DNA of 64,000 bases from NCBI GenBank assembly GCA_900542045.1, contig UQMI01000001.1, positions 1-64,000 on the forward strand, read 5' to 3'. This DNA is from an uncultured Blautia sp. (lineage in GTDB: Bacteria; Bacillota; Clostridia; Lachnospirales; Lachnospiraceae). The translations under genes were made by a program, and so were the position numbers. Below the pieces are notes generated by a model that was not told the DNA's origin, searched no databases, and saw only the letters and a program-made list of their open reading frames with translations. Below are positions 50,955 to 59,929 of the stretch, piece by piece (position 1 is the first letter of the stretch; the number at the start of each line of letters is the position of its first letter).

Positions 50955-52877
50955 TTATTCCTGCTCTCCGCGTTTCTTTTTCATTGCCACAGTAACAGCT
51001 GCCAGAGCCGCTGCGCTGCCGCCCAGAAGAACCATGGGAACTGCATTGGTAGTATCCCCTGTGCTGACAGAAGAAGTTTTGTTGGTGCCGGTACCGGAAC
51101 CGGAACCACTGCCGCCCGTTCCAGAGCCGCTCCTGCTGCGGGGAGTTGTAGTAACTGTTGGGCTGGTGGTTGGGCCTGCATCATTCAATACAATATCTAC
51201 GGTCTTCGTGTCTGTTTCACCGGTGGCCACCCACTCGGTTCCATTGTATTCCTGCTGCTGGAACACAACTTCCAGCTGATACGTTCCCGGATCCACTGCA
51301 CCGCTGAAAGATCCCCGGTATCCTTCCCGGAAGGTCTGATTCTTCAGATCCCCGATTCCCCAGCTGATGGGCTCATAGCGCACGTTGCCTTCCTTGTCCG
51401 GATAGTCCATGCCGGCGCCGGTGGCGCTGAAGCTTACGAAATATTTGTAGGCCTTCGCATTGGAGTCATAATAACTGCGGTTATAAGAGGATGCAATGCC
51501 GTTGATGGTATTGTCATCCGGATTGGCAACCTGAATTTCTTCAGCAGCAGCTGGAATGACCACATTCAGCACAGTACTGTAATTGTCAGATGCATCCTTA
51601 GCCACGATAAACAGAGTATGCTCTCCGGCGGTCATGCCTTCCACCTGATACTCTACATCCATATTCTCTCTAAGGCGCATGCCTTCTCCGGAAATATCCA
51701 CATCCGGATCATCCAGACTCACATAGTAGCGTCCCGCTTCGTCAGAGCGGAAGGTCACCAGGGCGATCTCATCGGAGATACGCTCCACGGAAACTTCTGT
51801 TAATGTAGGTGCTGTCGTATCTTTCTGCGGAACTTCTGTCAGAGTTCCGTCCTCTCCGATCTGCAGCGTGTCAGAACCCTCATAAGTAAATGCCGCAAGG
51901 GAATCGCTGAGGGAAACACCGGAACCGGCTTTTACCACTGTCTGACCGGCTTTGGCGTTGACTGCCTGGATTCCCAGTCTGGCAGAAGAACTCAGTTTGC
52001 CTGCCAGTGTCACCACAGACTGGTCAGACAGAACGATGTTGCTCTTGGCGTTCTTGTCTGTATCTTTATAATTATCAGAGATCACTACGGAACCGGATAC
52101 TTTAAAGGTACCTGTATTGTTAACAGCACCGGCTGTCCGGTTGCTGTTGTTCTTGATAGTTCCGCCGGTCATGGTAAGCGTTCCCTTATTGTAGATCGCG
52201 CCGGCTGTACCGGTGGAATGGTTGTTCTGAATGGTGACGCCACTGGAAATCTCCAGACTACCATCTACTTCAAAAAGCGGTGCATCAGACTTCTCTGTGC
52301 CGTTTACCGTAATCGTGCCGCCGTCTGCCACGGAAAGCTTCAGTGCCGCACCTTCATTGACCTTAAAGGACGCCTTCGTAGCGGATGTGCCACGGCTGAT
52401 TTTCACATTTGTTGCCGCTGTCAGTGTCACTGTCATACCAGCGGGAATCTCCAGCGTCTGATCCAGTGTCTGATCTTCCTTCAGTTCGATGGTGAGACTG
52501 GACTGACTGCTGTTGTCCTGGATCGCTTCCGCAATTGAATCATAGGCCTTGTCTTCCACAAGGACACTGCCCTCTTCTGCTGCCGGAGTCTCTGTCACCG
52601 TCGGTGTAGGAGTGGCAGATTCGGTGGGTGTCGCTTCCGGCGTAGGTGTTGTTTCTTCCCCCTCATCCGTATCTCCGGTCAGAGCTTCTGTGGAATCCGG
52701 TGTTTCTGTTTCAGCAGGCATCGGAGTTTCTGTTCCCTGCAGAGTATCAATGGTTTCTGTATTCTCACTGGACACTTCTGCACTCTGTGCCGCATCCGTT
52801 CCCGCTGCCAGAACAGGAACGCTGCCTAATGTCATACAGCCGGCCAGCAGCAATGCAAGAACTTGTTTTTTTCTCAT
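50955..52877 (-). CDS. Secreted beta-helix surface protein with C-terminal membrane anchor
   Basis: 640 residues. Signal peptide (KKQVLALLLAGCMTLGSVPVLA), a Thr/Glu/Pro-rich linker (about 30-105), a region of right-handed beta-helix style repeats (about 140-330, e.g. GGTIKNNSNRTAGAVNNTG), Ig-like segments (about 360-570), a Gly/Ser-rich linker and a C-terminal TGD-hydrophobic-KKKRGE tail. The tail resembles a sortase signal but lacks LPxTG. It is displayed on the cell surface; ligand unknown, perhaps a glycan or host factor. ATG 52877 follows GGGAGG. Transcribed alone. Confidence 0.8.
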   Translation of the reverse strand: MRKKQVLALLLAGCMTLGSVPVLAAGTDAAQSAEVSSENTETIDTLQGTETPMPAETETPDSTEALTGDTDEGEETTPTPEATPTESATPTPTVTETPAAEEGSVLVEDKAYDSIAEAIQDNSSQSSLTIELKEDQTLDQTLEIPAGMTVTLTAATNVKISRGTSATKASFKVNEGAALKLSVADGGTITVNGTEKSDAPLFEVDGSLEISSGVTIQNNHSTGTAGAIYNKGTLTMTGGTIKNNSNRTAGAVNNTGTFKVSGSVVISDNYKDTDKNAKSNIVLSDQSVVTLAGKLSSSARLGIQAVNAKAGQTVVKAGSGVSLSDSLAAFTYEGSDTLQIGEDGTLTEVPQKDTTAPTLTEVSVERISDEIALVTFRSDEAGRYYVSLDDPDVDISGEGMRLRENMDVEYQVEGMTAGEHTLFIVAKDASDNYSTVLNVVIPAAAEEIQVANPDDNTINGIASSYNRSYYDSNAKAYKYFVSFSATGAGMDYPDKEGNVRYEPISWGIGDLKNQTFREGYRGSFSGAVDPGTYQLEVVFQQQEYNGTEWVATGETDTKTVDIVLNDAGPTTSPTVTTTPRSRSGSGTGGSGSGSGTGTNKTSSVSTGDTTNAVPMVLLGGSAAALAAVTVAMKKKRGEQE

Positions 52878-52990
52878 TTTTATAATTCCTCCCGTAGTCA
52901 TTTCTGATACGTTTTTTTAAGATATCCCGGGCGCTTTTTCCGGCTTCTCAAATACAGAAACCGTAAATCGCCGAAGCTATAATCAGATAA

Positions 52991-53019
52991 AGTATAGCAC
53001 ACCTGTTTCAAAAAATCCA
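52991..53019 (-). promoter_or_regulatory. Promoter of the beta-helix surface protein gene
   Basis: Minus strand: TGGATT (53019-53014), 17-bp spacer, TATACT (52996-52991) preceded by TGC. Leader of about 110 nt. Confidence 0.5.
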
Positions 53020-53045
53020 TGCCCTATCCGGATTTTACAAAATTG

Positions 53046-53594
53046 TCACAAAAACAGGCGTTTTTCGGTCACTATGATCTGGGGACGGATGTCGGTAGGT
53101 TCCACAGGAACCTGTTTCATGATTTGAAATTCAAAGGCCAGCGCCAGAGTCGGATGCCCGGTATGTACTTCCAGAAAGCGGTCGTAGAATCCGCCGCCGT
53201 AGCCCACTCTGTGCCTGTCGGTATCAAAGGCCACGCCGGGCATGATCATCAGAGCATCCTCCCAGTCTGCCGCAGTTTTGCCGACAGGTTCCGGAATATT
53301 GTAATATCCGGGCTCCAACTGGGAAAAATCCGTCAGTTCATAATAGATCATATCCTTGCCGACTACTTTTGGTACGGCCACCTGTTTGCCTGCCTTCCAT
53401 GCAGCTTCGATGATCCCGCCGGTCATCACTTCATGATTGTAGTCCGCATAGGCGTAAATGGCCTTCGCCTGCCGGAATACTTCCAGCTCTGTGACCTTTC
53501 TGCAGATCTCCCGGCTCATTTCCAGGATCTGTGTATCGGTATATTCTTTTCTTCTGGCAAATACTTTTTTTCTAATGTCTTTTTTTGTTTCCAT
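53046..53594 (-). CDS. 5-formyltetrahydrofolate cyclo-ligase
   Basis: 182 residues with the ATP- and folate-binding signature MPGVAFDTDRHRVGYGGGFYDR and an N-terminal basic helix (KKDIRKKVFARRKEY). It converts 5-formyl-THF to 5,10-methenyl-THF using ATP. The ATG overlaps the end of the DUF896 gene by 23 bp. Confidence 0.95.
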   Translation of the reverse strand: METKKDIRKKVFARRKEYTDTQILEMSREICRKVTELEVFRQAKAIYAYADYNHEVMTGGIIEAAWKAGKQVAVPKVVGKDMIYYELTDFSQLEPGYYNIPEPVGKTAADWEDALMIMPGVAFDTDRHRVGYGGGFYDRFLEVHTGHPTLALAFEFQIMKQVPVEPTDIRPQIIVTEKRLFL

Positions 53595-53793
53595 ATTTTT
53601 CTCCCAGATTTACAATACTTCCATCTTTTTCCTGTACGTCAATATTATCCAGCTGTGACCGCAGATTCATGCGGATAGCCGCAATGTATTCCTGGCGCAG
53701 TCTGGTCTGTTCCTTTTTTTCTTCTTCCGTCAGTCCCACACTTTTGGCCTTGTGGGCCAGCGTGTTGATCCTGTCGATCTTTTCCATATCCAT
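53572..53793 (-). CDS. DUF896 (YnzC-like) small protein
   Basis: 73 residues: KIDRINTLAHKAKSVGLTEEEKKEQTRLRQEYIAAIR is a helical hairpin unique to DUF896, followed by a short basic tail. In B. subtilis ynzC belongs to the LexA-controlled yneA operon, but here the gene lies 42 kb from lexA and no LexA box was seen before it. Role unknown. AGGAGG lies 8 bp before the ATG. Confidence 0.9.
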   Translation of the reverse strand: MDMEKIDRINTLAHKAKSVGLTEEEKKEQTRLRQEYIAAIRMNLRSQLDNIDVQEKDGSIVNLGEKYGNKKRH

Positions 53794-53818
53794 GATATTT
53801 TCCTCCTATACTATGCTT

Positions 53819-53997
53819 GGGTCAAATAGACCAAACTATGCTGCCAGCGGATTGTTCCGTGCTGCGCACTCTCACAATCCTGCCAAATATTCGGAATTCA
53901 TGGGGCCCCTGCCCCACTTCTTTCTCATATTCTGGCGGGGCAAAAGATCATCCATCCGCCTCTGTGCAGGCACAGACGGATTTTGACCTTTTGCCCC
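53819..53997. repeat. Multi-hairpin intergenic element between proB and DUF896
   Basis: Four nested or adjacent inverted repeats fill the gap: GGTC/GACC (53820-53832); GGATTGT/ACAATCC with inner GTGC/GCAC (53849-53880); a GGGGCCCC-type stem (about 53901-53916); and GGGGCAAAAG/CTTTTGCCCC (53937-53997) enclosing TCCG..TCTGTG/CACAGA..CGGA. The compact, GC-rich, self-complementary design differs from the neighbours and resembles a dispersed intergenic repeat or a folded RNA. No coding frame. Confidence 0.6.
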
Positions 53998-54005
53998 TGG
54001 CATCA

Positions 54006-54854
54006 CTATACGATCAGCTTTTCCAGATAATCGATCAGGTAAAATTCTTCTTTCTGATTGGCTGCAAATAAAGTTCCGATTGGTTCTCCGTCTATGATCT
54101 TATGGATCACATGGAAATCCTTTCCGTTTGCAATAATCATGTCTGCGCCGGCAGCTGTGGCAAATTCTGCCGCCGTCAGCTTGGTGGCCATGCCGCCCGT
54201 TCCCACATTGCTGCCGGTGGACCGCTTGCCCATCTGCTGGATCTGTTCATCCATATTCTCCACATAATCAATAAAGCGGGCATCCGGGTTCTGATTGGGA
54301 TCGTCACTGAACAGACCGTCGATATCTGACAGAAGAATCAGAAGATCTGCTTCGATCAGCGCCGCTACCACTGCAGACAAAGTATCGTTGTCACCAAACT
54401 GCATTTCATATGTAGAAATGGTGTCATTCTCATTTACAATGGGAATCACACCCATTTTCAGCAGCGCATTAAAAGTATTTCTGGCATTCATCCGGTTCAG
54501 ATTGTCCAGCATAGTATTCTTGGTCATCAGAATCTGCCCTGCTTTCTGACCATATTCAGAACACAGCTTCTGATAGATCATCATCAGCCTTGCCTGTCCC
54601 ACAGCGGCACAGGCCTGTCTCTTATCCAGTTCCTCCGGCTTTTCCTGAAAGCCAAGGACTCCGCATCCCACGGCAATGGCGCCGGAGGATACCAGTACCA
54701 CTTCTTTGCCCTGATTGCGCAGATTCGCCAGTTCCCGTACTAGAATCTCCAGTTTGATCAGATCCAGACGCTTCGTCTCTGTATGGGTCAGAGACGAAGT
54801 GCCGATCTTGATCACAATTCGTTTTTTATCTTTCAAGCCTTCTCTGAAGTTCAA
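54006..54854 (-). CDS. proB: Glutamate 5-kinase, short form without PUA domain
   Basis: 282 residues: amino-acid kinase fold with RIVIKIGTSSLT, VLVSSGAIAVGCGVLG, VNENDTIST and TGGMATKLTAA. It phosphorylates glutamate, the first step of proline synthesis. E. coli ProB is 367 residues with a C-terminal PUA domain, which is absent here. Starts at TTG 54854; ATG is not available. proA, its usual partner, does not follow; a hairpin element and DUF896 do. Confidence 0.93.
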   Translation of the reverse strand: MNFREGLKDKKRIVIKIGTSSLTHTETKRLDLIKLEILVRELANLRNQGKEVVLVSSGAIAVGCGVLGFQEKPEELDKRQACAAVGQARLMMIYQKLCSEYGQKAGQILMTKNTMLDNLNRMNARNTFNALLKMGVIPIVNENDTISTYEMQFGDNDTLSAVVAALIEADLLILLSDIDGLFSDDPNQNPDARFIDYVENMDEQIQQMGKRSTGSNVGTGGMATKLTAAEFATAAGADMIIANGKDFHVIHKIIDGEPIGTLFAANQKEEFYLIDYLEKLIV

Positions 54855-54924
54855 TTTATGTTCGCCCCTTTACTCCGGTATAATCCCATACAGTTTACAC
54901 CATTTTGGGGAATTCGTCCATACA

Positions 54925-55491
54925 TTAGCAGGAATAGTTCTCCAGAAAATTATACAGCTCTTCTTCTGTATCGATAAATTTTCCCTGCCGGATCTCCTCC
55001 TGCACCCCTTCCGGAAGGGAGGACACCAGAATTTCCGTCGGTTCAAACAGCGTCTTCTTGTCTCCTTTATATACCGTTACCTTTCCGTCCTCTTCCACAA
55101 GATAATAGGTTCCGTACAGGGTTCGGCTCTGCCGGATCACCACATGCTCCGGTGAAAACGCCACCAGGGAATACCGGTAATAGGCGGTATTGCTGTTCTG
55201 CAGGAACGTGGTCAGTTCCTGCCGGTCCATTCCGATCAGATTGTCAGCGGCAAAGGTGGTGGCCTCCTTCAGATCTCCTGTATTTCTGTCGTATTCTTCA
55301 ATGGTACATTTTGTGGATCCGGTGATCATCTGACTGGCTGATCTGGCCTCTTTGCTCTGTTCTTCTTCCAGGCTGGATTCCAGATTGCGGATCTTCAGGC
55401 GCATGTCAGAAATCTTATAAGAACCATAATACCCCAGAGTCAGGATACAGAGGATCAGAAAAACACCGATACCATAGAGTGTCTTTCGCAT
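54925..55491 (-). CDS. BofC C-terminal domain protein
   Basis: 188 residues: N-terminal membrane segment (LYGIGVFLILCILTLGYYG), a coiled coil, then a C-terminal part matching the BofC end (TVYKGDKKTLFEPTEILVSSLPEGVQ ... EELYNFLENYS). In Bacillus, BofC slows processing of pro-sigma-K. This protein has an N-terminal anchor rather than a cleaved signal, so the sporulation role is likely but not certain. Confidence 0.75.
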   Translation of the reverse strand: MRKTLYGIGVFLILCILTLGYYGSYKISDMRLKIRNLESSLEEEQSKEARSASQMITGSTKCTIEEYDRNTGDLKEATTFAADNLIGMDRQELTTFLQNSNTAYYRYSLVAFSPEHVVIRQSRTLYGTYYLVEEDGKVTVYKGDKKTLFEPTEILVSSLPEGVQEEIRQGKFIDTEEELYNFLENYSC

Positions 55492-55545
55492 AGGTGCATC
55501 GCTCCTTTTTTCTATAGTATCGGCGCTGAGTTTGAAATTATTCAG

Positions 55546-56676
55546 TTAGCTGATGGCAATACTATCCGTTTCATCGTTTAATATGATAGCCACCCAGGTT
55601 TTTCCAGTATTCAGTCGGATCTCCTGTTCATTTCCATCAATGTAGTGGGTGACGCCGTAAGGCGCGTCCTTTTCCCAGCGGATGTCAATGGCCTTACCGT
55701 GAGTGATGTATTTGCCGGTGCCGGCTGTAATGGGATCAATATTCAGATAACCATTCTGATCATACACTTTATAGCTGGAATACTGCAGGATAATATTGTC
55801 ATAGGCAAGCTGCTCCTGGGTCAGTTCATCAATCTGCGGTCCTCCATACTGGAACCGTTTGTACGTCTGAGTTGACGCATCGTATTCAAACCAGGGCTTG
55901 TTGACGGAATAGCAGTCCAGGCTCACCTTGTTGGCGGCAGTACCATTCTCCAGTTCCACAGACTCTCCCACCTTTGCGAACTGATAATGTCCGTCATAAT
56001 CGGCGCTGTATTCCTGAGAATAGCCGCACAGCTCAATGCCCTTCTGGATGCCTTCGTAGCTGGTATAGGCATTATGCGGCGCCACCCGGTCTGTGGTGCG
56101 GTAATACACCTCGGAGCCATAGGAAGAAAGCCCGCTGAGGTTGTGTACAAAATCCTGTTCCAGATAGGGAACGGCATAGGCTGCCTGTCCATAGTGGGCA
56201 TAGATCGCGTCAAACTCCATGGCATAGAAAATATAATAATCCCGGCAGCTTCTGACAGACCCGATCTTGGTCAGATCATCGTAATCTTCAAAAATCCCCA
56301 TGAGTCTGGTGATGTCTCCTTCCACCGGCGCTTCATAGACGACACCGGCATTGGCGATGCCGCTCTGGGGAACGGCGTCCTGGATATTATTCAGCATAAC
56401 TGCCACCGGACGCCGTCTTCCCACCGCTTCCGGCACATATTCACCGGTCAGATAGCTGACCACCTGTCCTTCCGGAGCCTCTGTCTCCTGGCTTTCCTCA
56501 CTTTCCTGTCTGGCCTTCACATCATCCGCTGTCTCAATATGAATCTTCGATTCATCGATCACACGTTCCTCATCCTGCTGTGAAGCAGAATCTTCCGGTT
56601 CTGTCTTGTTTCCGCCGCAGCCGCCAAGCATCAGCGCAGCCAGCAGACAGATACCGAATCTCATTTTCCATTTCAT
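55546..56676 (-). CDS. DUF3048 lipoprotein
   Basis: 376 residues. Lipobox LAALMLGGCGG marks a lipoprotein processed by LspA. After an acidic linker (about 25-70) the DUF3048 domain follows (RRPVAVMLNNIQDAVPQSGI, EGDITRLMGIFEDY, IGSVRSCRDYYI). Related YerB is of unknown function. ATG 56676 follows GGGAG. Confidence 0.88.
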   Translation of the reverse strand: MKWKMRFGICLLAALMLGGCGGNKTEPEDSASQQDEERVIDESKIHIETADDVKARQESEESQETEAPEGQVVSYLTGEYVPEAVGRRRPVAVMLNNIQDAVPQSGIANAGVVYEAPVEGDITRLMGIFEDYDDLTKIGSVRSCRDYYIFYAMEFDAIYAHYGQAAYAVPYLEQDFVHNLSGLSSYGSEVYYRTTDRVAPHNAYTSYEGIQKGIELCGYSQEYSADYDGHYQFAKVGESVELENGTAANKVSLDCYSVNKPWFEYDASTQTYKRFQYGGPQIDELTQEQLAYDNIILQYSSYKVYDQNGYLNIDPITAGTGKYITHGKAIDIRWEKDAPYGVTHYIDGNEQEIRLNTGKTWVAIILNDETDSIAIS

Positions 56677-56693
56677 ACGTTTTTTCTCCCTTC

Positions 56694-57188
56694 TTATCTG
56701 GTAATGGAAAGGGCCTGAAGAGCCGCTTCCTGTTTTTCCTCCATAACCTTTGCTTCCTCCTGTGTCATATGGTCATATCCCAGCAGGTGCAGCATGCTGT
56801 GTGCGATCAGGAAACAAAATTCCCTCCGGATGCTGTGTCCGTATTCCTCCGCCTGCCGGATTACCCTGGGAACAGAAATCATGATATCTCCCAGCATCAG
56901 TTCTCCCGTGTCCAGATCCACGTACGAATCATCCTCTTCCAGGATGGAATACTCTCCCGGATATGGGAAGGGTATCATGGGAAAAGAAAGTACATCCGTA
57001 GGCGCATTGATATCCCGGAATTCCAGATTTACCCGCTGGACCTCTTCCTCTGAGGTGAGCACCACATTAATCTGTGCCTCATAAGGGAACTGTTCCATCT
57101 GCAGCACCTGCTCCGCCACCTGATTCGCCAGGGCTCCGCAGTCCAGCTGCAGATCTTCTTCTGCTTCATATTCCAAATCAACGGTCAT
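56694..57188 (-). CDS. ybeY: rRNA maturation endoribonuclease YbeY
   Basis: 164 residues ending in the zinc-binding HSMLHLLGYDHMTQEE (three histidines). It trims 16S rRNA and takes part in ribosome quality control. ATG 57188 follows AGGAGA; it overlaps the phoH gene by 11 bp. The ATG further upstream would read through phoH. Confidence 0.95.
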   Translation of the reverse strand: MTVDLEYEAEEDLQLDCGALANQVAEQVLQMEQFPYEAQINVVLTSEEEVQRVNLEFRDINAPTDVLSFPMIPFPYPGEYSILEEDDSYVDLDTGELMLGDIMISVPRVIRQAEEYGHSIRREFCFLIAHSMLHLLGYDHMTQEEAKVMEEKQEAALQALSITR

Positions 57189-58185
57189 TTCTCTGTCTCC
57201 TGTTCTTTGGTGTTTTACTGTTGTTTTTCTTTTCATAGACATCATAGGCCTGTACGATCTTCTGCACCAGCGGATGGCGCACCACATCCTTACTGGTTAA
57301 CTGACAAAACCCAATGTCATCGATTTTATGCAGCACTTTCAGCGCCACATCCAGTCCGGACTGGGTATTGGCAGGCAAATCTTTCTGCGAAGCGTCTCCT
57401 GTTATGATAACCTTGGAACCAAATCCGATACGTGTCAAAAACATTTTCATCTGTGCGGGGGTAGTATTCTGGGCCTCATCCAGGATAATAAACGCATTAT
57501 CCAGTGTACGGCCGCGCATATAGGCCAGAGGCGCCACTTCAATCAGTCCTTTTTCCATGTTTTTGGCAAAGCTTTCTGCCCCCATGATCTCATACAGGGC
57601 ATCGTACAGAGGGCGCAGATACGGATCCACCTTGCTCTGCAGATCTCCGGGAAGAAAACCCAGCTTCTCTCCGGCCTCAATGGCGGGACGGGTCAGGATA
57701 ATCCGGCTGACTTCTTCATTGCGGAAAGCAGTTACCGCCATGGCCATGGCCAGATAGGTCTTGCCGGTGCCGGCCGGTCCGATCCCGAAAACGATCATTT
57801 TTTTGCGGATGGTATCCACGTAGTCCTTCTGACCCAGAGTCTTGGGACGGATGGGCCGTCCCTGTATGGTATTGCAGATATGATCGCTGTCAATCTCTAC
57901 CAGAGATTCCTTGCTGTCTTCCATAGCCAGCGCCAGTGCATAATTCACATTCTGTGTGGTAATGGTATTTCCCTTTCCGGCAAGAGCCGCAAGCTGACGG
58001 ATCACTTCCCTGGCCCGGCGGGCTGCCGTCTGGGTTCCCAGGATCTTCAGGACTCCGTCTCTTGCGATCAGAGTAACATTTAATGTCCGTTCAATGAGTT
58101 TGAGATGTTCATCAAACTGTCCAAAGACATTGCTCTCCAGTTCTGCCGGAAGATCTGCCAGCAGTTCCATAATCGTATTGCTCAT
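57178..58185 (-). CDS. phoH: PhoH-family ATPase
   Basis: 335 residues: N-terminal KH-like part and a P-loop ATPase with GPAGTGKTYLAMA, a Walker B in FIILDEAQNTT and GDASQKDLP. It is cytoplasmic and its partner YbeY is encoded next. phoH-ybeY order is conserved in Firmicutes. Confidence 0.95.
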   Translation of the reverse strand: MSNTIMELLADLPAELESNVFGQFDEHLKLIERTLNVTLIARDGVLKILGTQTAARRAREVIRQLAALAGKGNTITTQNVNYALALAMEDSKESLVEIDSDHICNTIQGRPIRPKTLGQKDYVDTIRKKMIVFGIGPAGTGKTYLAMAMAVTAFRNEEVSRIILTRPAIEAGEKLGFLPGDLQSKVDPYLRPLYDALYEIMGAESFAKNMEKGLIEVAPLAYMRGRTLDNAFIILDEAQNTTPAQMKMFLTRIGFGSKVIITGDASQKDLPANTQSGLDVALKVLHKIDDIGFCQLTSKDVVRHPLVQKIVQAYDVYEKKNNSKTPKNRRQRNDR

Positions 58186-58293
58186 CTATTCTTTCATGTC
58201 CTTTCCATTTGGGTATCTGTTTTTTCTATTTTACCATTATTTTCAGCTATTTGAACCCCTTTTCCGGTAATTTTTCTGTGTAAATGTAAATTT

Positions 58294-59577
58294 CTATCTG
58301 TTTTTCTGCTCTTCCACTGCGTCTGCTGTGTTCCAGGACGGCTGACTTTCTTCCGGAACAGCTGTGATCTGCGGCTGTTCCAGATCTGTCAGTCCCTTTT
58401 CTTCTACCGCGTTTTCCACCAGAAGAAGACTTCCCGAGGTGACGCATTCCGAATCTGTGACCGTAGTTTCTATGGTATTCTGATAAATCTGGACCCCATC
58501 TTCCAGCAGCTGCTCCAGATATGTGTTCAATTTCCGGTCCGCTCTGGCGAAAGCTTCCTCCCTGGTAAGAAACTCCTCCCTGAGCCCATACTCCATTTCT
58601 GTGGTTTTTCCATAGGAAACAGGGAGCCGGAAATTTTCAGTCAAATATACCAAATGGGAAGAGCTTACGGAATCATAGGTTTCGAAACCGGTAAAAGGAA
58701 TTCCCAGAGAGATCCGATGATTCAGGATCTGGACATAATATTGAGTTCGGGTATTGCCGGTATAAACTCTTTTCTGATACCGGAGCGGGAATGTTTCTTT
58801 GTATTGTACACGGTAAGAAAGATATACATCCGCATCAGCACAGACATATTCATAACGAATGATTTCCTGGGCATCGTTGACAATGGGGATCTGCCCTTTT
58901 ACCAGGGTCTCGCCCTTTTTTACCTCTGCTCCCACTCCCACAGCAGGAATCCCCTGCCGCGTGATCATCTGAACGATCTGCCCGCTTTTTTCTGCCACCA
59001 GATCACAGGGAGCGGGTGAAGCTTTTTCCATCTGTCCGGCAGTGATGTCATTTTCCTGAATCGTAATCAGCAGCCGTGTGCCCAGAAGCCGTGCAGATAC
59101 CCAGGTCACATCTGTATATTCTTTCCGGATCCAGGCGGCAATCTGCGCACAGTTCACATCTTTTTTGGCGATTCCGTGACGGATCTCCTTTTCTTCCAGG
59201 AACCGCAGGATGACCTGGGTACTGTTGCTGTAATTGCCTTCAATATGAATATTCCAGACACGGGTTGAAAGAAATCCGATCAGTCCAAGGGCCAGGAAAA
59301 TGCCAATAAAAAATGCCTTTCTTTTTTTATTTCTGTAAAAAAAGAAGGGCAGTCCATATTTACCGGTGATCCGGACTTTTGTATGGGTCTTCCGGCAAAT
59401 GCTCTTTAATTTCTTAAAGTCCCCTGCAGGGATCCGGCAATGGCAGCCGTCGTCTGTCTGGACTAGATCTTCTATGAGGATCCCGTGGTGCGCACACAGG
59501 TTCAGAAACCGTTCCGGCTTTTCGCTCCGAAAACAGATGGTTACATACCCTTTCAGATAGGAAACTGCAGATTTCAT
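58294..59577 (-). CDS. yqfD: Sporulation protein YqfD
   Basis: 427 residues. N-terminal domain, a basic stretch followed by a membrane segment (KAFFIGIFLALGLIGFLSTRVW at about 88-110), and an extracellular part with the conserved GNYSNSTQVILRFL and TSVRLL-like ENDITAGQ segments. YqfD is needed for spore formation in Bacillus, in the mother cell. AGGAGG lies 6 bp before the ATG. Confidence 0.92.
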   Translation of the reverse strand: MKSAVSYLKGYVTICFRSEKPERFLNLCAHHGILIEDLVQTDDGCHCRIPAGDFKKLKSICRKTHTKVRITGKYGLPFFFYRNKKRKAFFIGIFLALGLIGFLSTRVWNIHIEGNYSNSTQVILRFLEEKEIRHGIAKKDVNCAQIAAWIRKEYTDVTWVSARLLGTRLLITIQENDITAGQMEKASPAPCDLVAEKSGQIVQMITRQGIPAVGVGAEVKKGETLVKGQIPIVNDAQEIIRYEYVCADADVYLSYRVQYKETFPLRYQKRVYTGNTRTQYYVQILNHRISLGIPFTGFETYDSVSSSHLVYLTENFRLPVSYGKTTEMEYGLREEFLTREEAFARADRKLNTYLEQLLEDGVQIYQNTIETTVTDSECVTSGSLLLVENAVEEKGLTDLEQPQITAVPEESQPSWNTADAVEEQKNR

Positions 59578-59596
59578 GAAACACCTCCTGCTTGCC

Positions 59597-59881
59597 TCAG
59601 TTATTTTTCCACTGAAAATTACAGATACAGCCGGTAATCTTCATTTCATCTGCAGTGTAATAGACAATTTCCATCGATCTCCCCTGGATTTCCAGTGGGC
59701 CATTCTGGGTCAGCACAATGATCCTGTCCGGGCGGTACAGAAGCAGGCTCCGGTAATTCTCTATGGTGAGATCAGTCCGTCCAAGCAGCGTCAGGATCGA
59801 TTCTTGATAGGCCAGATCTCTGGGAAGCTCCAGGGCGTTGACCAGTCCGTTTTTTACTTTGTTCTGTCTGGGTTTCTTCAT
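59597..59881 (-). CDS. yqfC: Sporulation protein YqfC (YabP/YqfC family)
   Basis: 94 residues: LELPRDLAYQESILTLLGRTD and LTIENYRSLLLYRPDRIIV match the YabP/YqfC fold. It works with YqfD, encoded 19 bp downstream. GGGAG lies 6 bp before the ATG. Expression is probably by sigma-E. Confidence 0.93.
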   Translation of the reverse strand: MKKPRQNKVKNGLVNALELPRDLAYQESILTLLGRTDLTIENYRSLLLYRPDRIIVLTQNGPLEIQGRSMEIVYYTADEMKITGCICNFQWKNN

Positions 59882-59910
59882 GGGGAACTCCCGGGCTTTA
59901 TTCCTTACTA

Positions 59911-59918
59911 TATGTATG
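59911..59918 (-). promoter_or_regulatory. Possible sigma-E -10 box before yqfC
   Basis: CATACATA on the minus strand matches the sigma-E -10 consensus CATACAHT in seven of eight bases, 30 bp upstream of the yqfC start. No good -35 was found at the right spacing, but B. subtilis yqfCD uses sigma-E. Confidence 0.35.
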
Positions 59919-59929
59919 TGTTCGGAATT

